From: Vibrio sp. 10N.261.45.E2
Lineage (GTDB): Bacteria; Pseudomonadota; Gammaproteobacteria; Enterobacterales; Vibrionaceae
DNA: 64,000 nt
Assembly (NCBI RefSeq): GCF_002875705.1
Contig: NZ_MCZZ01000111.1
Location: forward strand, 177,835-241,834
Direction: 5' to 3'
In this document: positions 17,155-24,842 of the stretch, in pieces
Layout of the letters: each line of letters starts with the position of its first letter
How positions within the stretch are numbered: position 1 is the first letter of the stretch
Notes under the pieces: generated by a model
Told to the model about the DNA's origin: nothing
Database searches by the model: none
The model's input: only the letters and a program-made list of their open reading frames with translations
Translations under genes and position numbers: made by a program

Positions 17155-19554
17155 TTAACCCTCTTCATATGTTAGTGCTGGAAGATAAATTAAATTATCT
17201 TTCACGTCAGGGATTGAAATGGATACACCTGAACTACCTAAATTATAAATTTTTAACAAGTAGTTACCGGGCGCTATGCCTTCAACGACAAACCTTCCGG
17301 ATCTATTTGTAAATATCTGATAATTTGTACCATTTCCGCTTAATGTACCTGTAGCTAGCTCTATGGGCTTGCCTGATACGCTAGAGACTATCGAACCAAT
17401 GACGGTTTTAGATGCCATCGAGCCGATTTGTATTAGATGTCCAGTTGAGGATCCAGGAACAATCGTGCGTTGATATTCTCCAATGTTGTATCCTGGTGGG
17501 GCGTCTGGGGCAGTAACGAAAGTACTGGAGGTAATATGACCCGTTGATAATCCAATGGCATTACTAATACTTGGTGTTGAAATCGCTTCTGGTGGATCTT
17601 GAGCAAACGCATTGATTTCAACATCCGCATCTAACGATTCATGTATGTTCACTAGCGCTACTGGTCCTGTTAATGGACGTGATATCGCTAAATGCCCATC
17701 AGCCAAGGTCAATCCAGTACTTGTTCGAAGAGCAATGCTTTGATTTGAGCTGTTGTCATCAAAGTGTGTGTAATTGTACTCCGTGTCGACTAGGAACCTA
17801 TTGCCTACATAGTTGCCTTCTAGTCGTCCAGTTGTCGACTCATTATTTCCTTCAACAGTCGCACCATAGCCGTAACTACCTACGTAGTCATCATAGTTTC
17901 TTTGGAATTGAGCTCTATATGTATCAGGCTCATTTGAATAGCTAGCGTTGGCACTATACAGTCCATCAATAGAACTCCAATCCCATTCGACAGACACTAA
18001 GAAGCGAGTTTCATCTATGTTTTGATTCGGGTTGTCTTCGTGTTCGACACCTAAGTTGATGTTCCAATCATCATAGCGCCATATAAACTCGCTACTTGCC
18101 AACCAAGATATGTCTTGTTCGTCAAAATCATCGTACTCGCCAGATAATGATAGATCGAGGTCGGTTAAAAGATTGATCAAGTAATTGCCAAACAGGCGAT
18201 AGCCAGTAGAGCCTTCGTCTTCCTGCCAAGGTACGGAGAAATAGTCTTGTTGATACTCAAAACCAAGCCGAAGGTTCGGCGTACTATAGTTGTCCGTGCC
18301 CCAAATTTGGTGAGAGTAATCTAAACTGGCAATACCACCTGCCTGATTATTCGGTTTATTGTTAACAGCAGATGCTCTCACTCCTAAGTTGCCTAGTGAA
18401 GTACCTAGCGTAGTAATGAGGCCAAGTTGCTGCCCCTCTGGATGACCAAGACCGTTCAAGCCAACGGTAAAATGATCGTTTATACCATATTCATAAAAAC
18501 CAGAAGCTATGTACTCACTAGTATCATAATCAAATTTGTTGTCTTCAATTATAGAAAGTAATCCGGTATAGAAGCCAAAATCTGAAATGCCAGCGCGCAA
18601 AAGTCGAGAATTAAAAAATTGGCTGTAGACGATGGTGTCTTTCTTTCCTGATTGGTAGTCGACCTCTATTCGAATATCATTAGTACCTGAAGATAGTGGC
18701 AAATCATCTAGGTTGTAACGGCCTGGAGGCAGCCGAAATTCCGTTAAAAAAATGTCATTGATATAGATTTCAATGTTGGCACTTTCATTCAGTACTAGTG
18801 GTTGAGTGCCACCATTTTGGATGTTTCGTGTTGGTTGTAAGTCTTGATAAAGTCGCTCATAAGCAACCCCTCCTATCGGTACGCTAGGGAGGTGCCCGGG
18901 ACTTTGTGGTGTCATATCTCCTAGAGTGACCCTCCATGGGTACTCTGGACGGTCGAAAAACAGTCTTACTTCGCCGCGATATAAATCAGTGCTTTCTAAC
19001 TCACTGCCAGCAACAAAGACTGAATACTCAAAATTCGCGCCATGATAACCACCTATATTGCCATATGAAATCCATTCGCCTAACCAAGTACCAAGGTTAT
19101 CTAGATCCTGACCTTCATTGTAATCGTAGGTTGCTGAAGCATTAAAATTGTTTTGCCAAAACCAAAAGGCACTTTCCGAGTATTGTGCTGGGACATATTC
19201 TTCCCCAAAAGCAATATCGAGTTGGCGAGATGCAGATTCAGTGACATTAACCATCACAATTAATTGGGCTTGATCAAATGTTAACGTGATCCCTAGTACT
19301 TTGAGTTCATCGATTGAGAGGTAGGGCTTACGTGTATTTAAAATCGCTTCACGGGTATCTTCTGAGGCAAAGTTCTTGCTTAGTTCTGCAAACTCTATGG
19401 TATTCACTGCACTGATTGAAACACCATCGGATAGTGTTGTAATTTCACCGATCTCTTGCTCTGACCAAAACAATGGAAAAGGAAATGGGAATTCTTGCGC
19501 AAGAGTCATCGTGCTTGACAGAAAAAATACCAGAACGCAAAGAAAACGGCACAT
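17155..19554 (-). CDS. Outer-membrane fimbrial usher
   Basis: The 799-aa protein has a signal peptide (cleavage near TLAQ, residue 20). A periplasmic N-terminal domain precedes a long barrel region rich in alternating aromatic strands, with the usher-typical PPGRYNLDDLPLSSGTNDI segment near residue 280. The C-terminus has APPGYNIGEYQRTI and then a carboxypeptidase-regulatory-like beta domain (SGRFVVEGIAPGNYLLKIY). The layout resembles CooC/CfaC-type ushers of the alternate chaperone-usher class more than FimD, but assignment to that class rather than the archaic class is tentative. It threads the pilin through the outer membrane. It overlaps neither neighbour; the chaperone ends 12 bases upstream. 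Confidence 0.85.
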   Translation of the reverse strand: MCRFLCVLVFFLSSTMTLAQEFPFPFPLFWSEQEIGEITTLSDGVSISAVNTIEFAELSKNFASEDTREAILNTRKPYLSIDELKVLGITLTFDQAQLIVMVNVTESASRQLDIAFGEEYVPAQYSESAFWFWQNNFNASATYDYNEGQDLDNLGTWLGEWISYGNIGGYHGANFEYSVFVAGSELESTDLYRGEVRLFFDRPEYPWRVTLGDMTPQSPGHLPSVPIGGVAYERLYQDLQPTRNIQNGGTQPLVLNESANIEIYINDIFLTEFRLPPGRYNLDDLPLSSGTNDIRIEVDYQSGKKDTIVYSQFFNSRLLRAGISDFGFYTGLLSIIEDNKFDYDTSEYIASGFYEYGINDHFTVGLNGLGHPEGQQLGLITTLGTSLGNLGVRASAVNNKPNNQAGGIASLDYSHQIWGTDNYSTPNLRLGFEYQQDYFSVPWQEDEGSTGYRLFGNYLINLLTDLDLSLSGEYDDFDEQDISWLASSEFIWRYDDWNINLGVEHEDNPNQNIDETRFLVSVEWDWSSIDGLYSANASYSNEPDTYRAQFQRNYDDYVGSYGYGATVEGNNESTTGRLEGNYVGNRFLVDTEYNYTHFDDNSSNQSIALRTSTGLTLADGHLAISRPLTGPVALVNIHESLDADVEINAFAQDPPEAISTPSISNAIGLSTGHITSSTFVTAPDAPPGYNIGEYQRTIVPGSSTGHLIQIGSMASKTVIGSIVSSVSGKPIELATGTLSGNGTNYQIFTNRSGRFVVEGIAPGNYLLKIYNLGSSGVSISIPDVKDNLIYLPALTYEEG

Positions 19555-19566
19555 AGGTTGTCTCCG

Positions 19567-20241
19567 TTACTGAGCAATTGAGACTTGAGCTGCTTTGTTT
19601 ACCTTCATCGGAATGTTGAATTGTGCTTTTGATCCAGGCATTAACCAAGAACCTGAATCTTCTTTGATGTCTCGCCAAAAAAGAGTTTTGTTGCCACTAT
19701 CGGTTTTTACTTCAAAAGCAAGGTCGTACATATCTAGAATTCGGTTGCCATGGTTTTCCACCTGAATTTTATTATCCGCTATAGATACCTTCGGTGTCGG
19801 TTTTCCTCCGCTAGGAGAAACGAATGCTATGGTCGATATATCAATGAGCATGTTTACAGAGGAGCCATCGCTTTCTTGCTCTGAGTCAAGGTCAAGCTGA
19901 CTAAACACAATTCGATACACGGCAGTGGTTGAAAGTGGTGCCTTAGGAATGAATTTAACTCGAAAGTTTTGTATTGCTGCACTTGGAATCTGCGCTTGAG
20001 GGGGAAGAATAAGAAATTCGTCTTCGGCTGGAGTCAGTACTTCTTCTTGAGCTATAAACCCTACTTTGAAGGCGCTTACTTCTACAGCAATGGTTTTTTG
20101 TTCGACGTTACCTATCGTGTAGTTACCGCTAGATAACCTACCTGTATCCTCAAGGTCTAAGTACATCGGACTGACTTCGTAACTGTGGACATTGAACGTA
20201 ATTAATAGAAAGGAAAATAGTGCACACACAAATTTTTTCAT
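19567..20241 (-). CDS. Periplasmic fimbrial chaperone (PapD-like fold)
   Basis: The 224-aa precursor starts with MKKFVCALFSFLL and a signal peptide ending near VHS. The mature part has two immunoglobulin-like domains: strand motifs VSPMYLDLED, then FRVKFIPKAPLSTTAVYRIVFSQL (the F-G region of domain 1) and IQVENHGNRILDMYDL in domain 2. It would cap pilin subunits in the periplasm and deliver them to the usher. The frame is open to 20295, but I start at 20241 because AAGGAG lies just upstream and the signal peptide begins there. It lies between pilin (78 bases upstream) and usher. Confidence 0.87.
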   Translation of the reverse strand: MKKFVCALFSFLLITFNVHSYEVSPMYLDLEDTGRLSSGNYTIGNVEQKTIAVEVSAFKVGFIAQEEVLTPAEDEFLILPPQAQIPSAAIQNFRVKFIPKAPLSTTAVYRIVFSQLDLDSEQESDGSSVNMLIDISTIAFVSPSGGKPTPKVSIADNKIQVENHGNRILDMYDLAFEVKTDSGNKTLFWRDIKEDSGSWLMPGSKAQFNIPMKVNKAAQVSIAQ

Positions 20242-20319
20242 AGCTCTCTCCTTGAAAAGGCTTGGCTCGACAGTGAACCAAGCTTTCTTAATCATGTCTG
20301 TGCCACCAAAAACTAAGTC

Positions 20320-20883
20320 CTACATTGAGAGTTTCGCTTTCAAGTGAACTCGAATTACGTCTCGATATTTACCTGCCTTAGCAAAACCAGATCCTTGAGG
20401 TTTTACCGCTAGGTCCATTTTTTTCACTTTATTTTTTAGATGGACACCGTTGTTTTCGACTTTTTTGCTCACAGAGGTCCTAGTTCCCGTTGTTTTCATT
20501 ACCTCTGAGTTATTTAAGAAAATTTTGTAGTTAATGATTTCATTTTCATTGTGAGTCCCTTTCCCTTCCAAACCTCTTGCTCTGAAAGTGATTTTTAAGT
20601 CACTACCATAGTTACACCAAGCTTTAAGATGACCGATATCCACGCGTTTGTTCGATGCCTTCGAAGCTGAACCGTGTGCATTTTTAGCATACTTTAAAAT
20701 GTTATTAGGCATCGCTCTCTTGTTGATACGAAGCAAGCAGCGCTCTGGTACTTTGCCCTTGAGCACAATCTTTGAAGAGTCGGTCGCTTCTAATTTTTTG
20801 AAATTAATTTTTTTATTAAACTTCTCAGCAGAAGCTCCAAACGCCACAGACGAAATAATAGCCGCAAAAATTAGTTTTTTCAT
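20320..20883 (-). CDS. Major fimbrial subunit, unusually basic
   Basis: The 187-aa precursor has a signal peptide cleaved after ASA (residue 19). The mature protein has exactly two cysteines (ERCLL, AWCNY) and the C-terminal strand AGKYRDVIRVHLKAK, typical of spore-coat-U-like or alternate chaperone-usher pilins. I count 29 Lys and 9 Arg against 13 Asp and Glu in the mature part, far more basic than usual pilins. It is the first structural gene of a four-gene operon, with a leader of about 170 bases after the LuxR-type regulator. It would polymerise by donor-strand exchange. Confidence 0.75.
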   Translation of the reverse strand: MKKLIFAAIISSVAFGASAEKFNKKINFKKLEATDSSKIVLKGKVPERCLLRINKRAMPNNILKYAKNAHGSASKASNKRVDIGHLKAWCNYGSDLKITFRARGLEGKGTHNENEIINYKIFLNNSEVMKTTGTRTSVSKKVENNGVHLKNKVKKMDLAVKPQGSGFAKAGKYRDVIRVHLKAKLSM

Positions 20884-21054
20884 CGTTCAATCCCTCGTTA
20901 GTTAAGATGCATACCCGTGCATCACTTTTAAAGACTAAGAGGGAACGGTTAGTCAAACCTCATCACATAGAGTGAAAAATATCTTTTGCATAGGGTGAGT
21001 TTAGAATGAGTTTTGTCATATCTCACCTTTATAGTGATCCAATGTTGTTTGGAT

Positions 21055-21693
21055 CTAATTAAAGTTTTTTACCTGAGCAAGGAGTTCATACCTCGATCGT
21101 AAATTCAATTTACGAAGCAAGTTTGATGAGTGAGTTTTAACTGTATTGATACTGACGTGTTGCTGAGATGCGATCTGAGAGTTTGACAGTCCCTTTAACA
21201 TCAATGTGCAAGTAGCCCTTTCTTTTTTAGTTAACTCTTTGTAATTAATTATATTTTCGCAGGCTGATTCATAGTTAGGTTCATTGCTTTGATAGGAAGT
21301 CACGAGTTTATTTAACACAGCCCTTGGGAACCATATATCTTCTTGATAAACCGATAGAATTGCTTTTGATATAAACTCAAAGTGCTGACCTACTTGACCT
21401 GAAAAGCCTTTTTCTAGCCATACAGTAGACGTATTGTCATTCACATTGACTGCTAACCAAAACTCGTTTCTTTCATGTAGGATGAATCCATATCTATTTG
21501 GGCAAGGCATTGTTTGAATATCAAATAAAATAACCGTTTCAGGTTCTAGCTTCGGTATTTGAACAAAGCATTGGGAGTGGGTGATCTGCGCACTAGGAAT
21601 AGAGACTGAAAGTAGGTCTTTTATCACCCTATAGTATGAATTATTACGGGTAAGGACGTGAATGTCTAACGCGAGTTCAGAATCAACTTCCAT
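21055..21693 (-). CDS. LuxR-type transcriptional regulator of the fimbrial locus
   Basis: The 212-aa protein has a C-terminal LuxR/FixJ helix-turn-helix at about residues 148-207 (LTKKERATCTLML, then LSNSQIASQQHVSINTVKTH, then LLRKLNLRSRYELL). The first 140 residues do not show the receiver-domain phosphorylation motifs or an autoinducer-binding signature I would recognise, so the input is unknown; the overall plan is like CsgD or BmfR-type biofilm regulators. It is immediately upstream of the pilin, on the same strand, and is the obvious candidate regulator of the fimbriae. AGAGG precedes the ATG. Confidence 0.85.
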   Translation of the reverse strand: MEVDSELALDIHVLTRNNSYYRVIKDLLSVSIPSAQITHSQCFVQIPKLEPETVILFDIQTMPCPNRYGFILHERNEFWLAVNVNDNTSTVWLEKGFSGQVGQHFEFISKAILSVYQEDIWFPRAVLNKLVTSYQSNEPNYESACENIINYKELTKKERATCTLMLKGLSNSQIASQQHVSINTVKTHSSNLLRKLNLRSRYELLAQVKNFN

Positions 21694-21872
21694 GATTGAC
21701 CTCTCTATTTACTCATACACAAAATCTTTAATAATCGGTAGGTTAATGGGGAGTGATGCCACTAACTCTAGTTAAATAATATTAGTATTGATTACTTATT
21801 ATTCAATGTGTCAAATGTGCTATTTATTTTAACTGTTGATTTTTAATGAAATATAAGGAAATAGACTGGAAT

Positions 21873-21914
21873 ACGCACCAATGGCTTCATACTTTAGTGC
21901 CGGAAATGGTGCGT
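21873..21914 (-). terminator. Hairpin downstream of the VF530-type gene
   Basis: ACGCACCA and TGGTGCGT pair across a 26-base interior that also contains GGC/GCC. No good T-run follows on the minus strand, so terminator function is uncertain. The rest of 21694-21930 is AT-rich and holds the likely LuxR-gene promoter. Confidence 0.35.
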
Positions 21915-21930
21915 TTACTTAATGAGAGGG

Positions 21931-22146
21931 TTAGTTAGTTTTTAGTTGGATGTAAATCTGCTCTACCTTGGTGCGAGCCCAATCTGTTTTACGCAAAAAC
22001 TTTAAGCTTGATTTGATGCTTGGGTCTTTTTTGAAACAGTTGATGTTGACCATGTAACTCAATTCTTCCCAACCGTAATGTTCAACCAATTCAGTCAGTA
22101 GCTTTTGAAGAGTGATACCGTGAAGTGGGTTATTGTCTTGTGTCAT
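21931..22146 (-). CDS. VF530 family (DUF2132) small protein
   Basis: The 71-aa protein has [20 protein letters not shown], then [19 protein letters not shown], then [19 protein letters not shown]. This is the pattern of the VF530/DUF2132 family, named for a Vibrio fischeri protein of solved structure and suggested to bind DNA. The cellular role is unknown. It stands alone on the minus strand, upstream of the fimbrial regulator and downstream of a LysR gene. Confidence 0.9.
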   Translation of the reverse strand: MTQDNNPLHGITLQKLLTELVEHYGWEELSYMVNINCFKKDPSIKSSLKFLRKTDWARTKVEQIYIQLKTN

Positions 22147-22191
22147 GAGGTGTTCTCGCCATTTATTTGATCTAAGTATATCAGTTTCGCT

Positions 22192-23142
22192 TTATGAATT
22201 ATCGGACCATTTAAGCCGGTAGTCGGTATCGATAATAGAAAGCTCCTCCCGCCCTTTATTTCCAAATTGCTGAGCCTGACTTTGCATCCATGCTTCGAAA
22301 CGTTTTATCTTTTCTCTGCGAAAGTAGCCTGCAGGTGCACATAGAAAGTAGTTATATTTGGGCCTTAATGCGATGTTTCCAATTCGCACCAGTTTCTTTT
22401 CTTGTAGATAGCGGTGGACCAAGCTGTGCTTAACGAGCGCGACACCTTGAACGGATAGCGCACCTTCTAACACAAAATGCGAGCCATCAAATTGTAATGA
22501 TGTACGACCAGCTTTTACCCCTGCGACCTGTAACCATAGATTCCAATCCATATCAGGCCAACGATCTTCAATAAGTTCCGCTTTATGCAAGTCATCGATG
22601 TCATAAATACCATGCTTCTCTTGATAAATAGGGTGACAAACCGGGTAAATGACTTCGTCCATCAACCAGCGTGATTCGATGTTTGGGTAATTTCCGTGAC
22701 CATATCTAACGCAGATATCGACATTAGAATCTTCAAACGTGACTAGCTTGTTAGTCGGCTCAATTAGCATGGATAGATCAGGGTGGCGATCTCGAAAATC
22801 GCCAATCCTAGGTACTAACCAATGTTGTGCAAAAGAGGGCACGGTAGAAATCGATAATTGAGTAGGGTTGGGGTCTTGGTTTATTCGTCTTACTCCATCT
22901 TGAATATGAGCAAAGCCTTTCTTCGCTTGCAGATAGAGCACTTCACCTTCATGAGTTAATACTATTTTTCGGTGTTGGCGAATAAACAGATCTGCGCCTA
23001 ACCATTCTTCAAGTTGGCGAATTTGTTGGCTGACTGCTGCAGCCGTGACAAATAGTTTTTGTGCTGCGAGTTTAAAGCTGCCAGTTTCAGCAGCAGTGTA
23101 AAAGTAATAGATCCCTTGGAATGGTGGGGTTCGCTCTCTCAC
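22192..23142 (-). CDS. LysR-family regulator, GcvA-like, paired with a DUF1127 gene (copy 1)
   Basis: The 316-aa protein has an N-terminal winged helix-turn-helix (FYTAAETGSFKLAAQKL, then FVTAAAVSQQIRQLEEWLG, then LFIRQHRKIVLTHEGE) and a LysR substrate domain. The frame is open to 23259, but I choose a GTG at 23142: it has AAGGA eight bases upstream and gives the normal LysR start, while the longer version would overlap the start of the divergent DUF1127 gene. That leaves a 103-base divergent promoter region. It is similar in sequence and context to the LysR at 23600-24505. The effector is unknown. Confidence 0.85.
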   Translation of the reverse strand: MRERTPPFQGIYYFYTAAETGSFKLAAQKLFVTAAAVSQQIRQLEEWLGADLFIRQHRKIVLTHEGEVLYLQAKKGFAHIQDGVRRINQDPNPTQLSISTVPSFAQHWLVPRIGDFRDRHPDLSMLIEPTNKLVTFEDSNVDICVRYGHGNYPNIESRWLMDEVIYPVCHPIYQEKHGIYDIDDLHKAELIEDRWPDMDWNLWLQVAGVKAGRTSLQFDGSHFVLEGALSVQGVALVKHSLVHRYLQEKKLVRIGNIALRPKYNYFLCAPAGYFRREKIKRFEAWMQSQAQQFGNKGREELSIIDTDYRLKWSDNS

Positions 23143-23245
23143 ATTAGTTTTCCTTAACTGAATGCCAGTATCTATCGTTTGTCGATGTTGCTCTGTTGGT
23201 TGATTATTGACCATGACAAAGCGAAAGATCAATAGGAGAAGCACT

Positions 23246-23452
23246 ATGAATACGATCATAGCATCAGGAAATACCAGCCGTTCATTTTTAACGTCATTAT
23301 CAATTAAGAAATTCTATTCTAAATTAGGTCTGTATTGTCAAAATCGTAGAACCAGAAAGCAACTGTCTGAACTCCCCGATTATTTACTGAGAGATATCGG
23401 GATTACTTCGGAACAAGTCGAAAAAGAACTGAAGAAGTCCTTTTGGGAGTGA
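23246..23452 (+). CDS. DUF1127 (YjiS-like) mini-protein
   Basis: The 68-aa protein ends with the DUF1127 motif: RRTRKQLSELPDYLLRDIGI, then TSEQVEKELKKSFWE. Proteins of this family are small, arginine-rich and linked in some bacteria to phosphate or carbon metabolism and RNA-related regulation; here the role is unknown. AGGAG lies before the ATG at 23246. It is divergent from the LysR gene at 22192-23142, which probably controls it. The 147 bases to the next gene contain a 9-bp inverted repeat, ACTCAACAT (23490) and ATGTTGAGT (23536). Confidence 0.88.
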   Translation: MNTIIASGNTSRSFLTSLSIKKFYSKLGLYCQNRRTRKQLSELPDYLLRDIGITSEQVEKELKKSFWE

Positions 23453-23599
23453 TTCAGGGCAACGTAGTTTATAAGTCAATGTGGCTTTTACTCAACATCG
23501 TTTTGTCGGTGTCGGGATGTTTACGTTACCGTTCTATGTTGAGTTAGACTTGTTGCTTATTTGACCTCATTCCCTATTTAAGAAATTGGTAGGTGTGGC

Positions 23600-24505
23600 C
23601 TAATTCTCCAATAGCTCGTTTACTTCTTCATGCAACCAATTGGTGAACGCAGTAATGCGTTCTTCTCTTGGGGAGTTAGAATCAAAGCATAGGTTGACTT
23701 GAACACCAGGTGTCATGCCTATGTCAAAGGGCTTAACTAGCAAGCCGCGTTCGATGAAGTCACCAGCCAAGCTGTCTGTCGCCAAACAAACCCCGTGACC
23801 GGCCATGACCGTAGTTAACCCCATATCAAAGGTACCGACTTCCATCCACTGAATGGTGCTGCTTTGGATCGATACGTTTGCTTGTCTAAACCATTCCTCC
23901 CACGGGAAACAACCGCTATCGAACTGAATCAGCCAACATTTGAGGAGTTGCTCTGGCGATGTGAATTTCAAAGAGTTTGCGAGTTCGGGGGAACAAAAAG
24001 GGTAAACCGGTTCGTTGATTAGCATCTCAAGGGTCAAGCCTTCTTCAACACACAGATTTTCGCCCTGCAGAATAGCCACATCGATCTCACCATGTTTAAA
24101 ATTTGGGGTATCAGACCCTGTTAGCACTTTGATTGGGATCTCTGGGTGTTTTACCGAGAATTTCCACAATCTAGGTAGTAACCAACGAGAAGCAAAAGAA
24201 GGGGGGCTTCTAACAACAAGTAGCCCTTGGATTGGTTCTGACTGGATCTTGTTTAATCCCAGTAGAACCTCTTGAAATCCATCAGAGACATGTCTAAAAA
24301 GTGTGTGCCCTTCATGTGTCAAAGTCATTGCACGCCCCTTACGAATAAAGAGCTTACATCCAACCTGTTCTTCTAACTGTCGAATCTTCTGGCTGACGGC
24401 TGCTTGAGTGACGAACAGCTCTTCAGCCGCTTTGCTGTAATTGCTCAAGCGAGCCGCAACTTCAAAGTAACGGAGACCTGAAAGGTGACGTAATCTGTTG
24501 TCCAT
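23600..24505 (-). CDS. LysR-family regulator, GcvA-like, paired with a DUF1127-like ORF (copy 2)
   Basis: The 301-aa protein has the helix-turn-helix at residues about 10-65 (FEVAARLSNYSKAAEELF, then VTQAAVSQKIRQLEEQVG, then KLFIRKGRAMTLTHEGH) and a LysR effector domain. It shares the F-V-T-x-A-A-V-S-Q core and the LTHEG wing with the LysR gene 450 bases away, so the two look like paralogues. It is divergent from a 63-codon ORF starting at 24605. Targets and effector are unknown; GcvA/AmpR-type LysR proteins often control their divergent neighbour. Confidence 0.88.
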   Translation of the reverse strand: MDNRLRHLSGLRYFEVAARLSNYSKAAEELFVTQAAVSQKIRQLEEQVGCKLFIRKGRAMTLTHEGHTLFRHVSDGFQEVLLGLNKIQSEPIQGLLVVRSPPSFASRWLLPRLWKFSVKHPEIPIKVLTGSDTPNFKHGEIDVAILQGENLCVEEGLTLEMLINEPVYPFCSPELANSLKFTSPEQLLKCWLIQFDSGCFPWEEWFRQANVSIQSSTIQWMEVGTFDMGLTTVMAGHGVCLATDSLAGDFIERGLLVKPFDIGMTPGVQVNLCFDSNSPREERITAFTNWLHEEVNELLEN

Positions 24506-24604
24506 AATCTCAGCTTATAGTTCTTGTTAATAATGGTTGTTCGATTATCGAACAGGTTGTTTTCATAATAGCGATAAATAAACAGGGAATACAAGGGAGA
24601 GAAC

Positions 24605-24796
24605 ATGAAAGCAGTAACCTGTTGCGTCGGAAGATTTTTTACTCAGGTACTTAAAATCAATGATAATACTAGGATTAGGAGGGCGACTAAATCGAGACAA
24701 GTTATCTGCTCGAAATCGTTAAGTAATCGAATGAGAAATGATGTCGGTTTAGATTGCGAGAGTAGTGATACTGCTGATTATACGAAGTACTTATAA
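24605..24796 (+). CDS. Small degenerate DUF1127-like ORF
   Basis: The 63-aa ORF is preceded by a good ribosome binding site (GGGAGAG). Its middle, RIRRATKSRQ then SLSNRMRNDVGLD, aligns by eye with the DUF1127 pattern (RRTRkqL, then LpdxLLRDIGI) of the gene at 23246, although key leucines differ and the C-terminal KPFW-like end is missing. The divergent LysR arrangement is also the same. I regard it as a real, diverged member rather than a random ORF, with moderate certainty. Confidence 0.55.
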   Translation: MKAVTCCVGRFFTQVLKINDNTRIRRATKSRQVICSKSLSNRMRNDVGLDCESSDTADYTKYL

Positions 24797-24807
24797 TTTG
24801 AGCTTAC

Positions 24808-24830
24808 AAAAAAGGAGCCATAATGGCTCC
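24808..24830 (-). terminator. Intrinsic terminator of the acyl-CoA synthetase gene
   Basis: Read on the minus strand, GGAGCCA and TGGCTCC pair around a three-base loop and are followed by six T residues. It also lies just after the convergent 63-codon ORF. Confidence 0.85.
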
Positions 24831-24842
24831 CTCTCTATTTTA

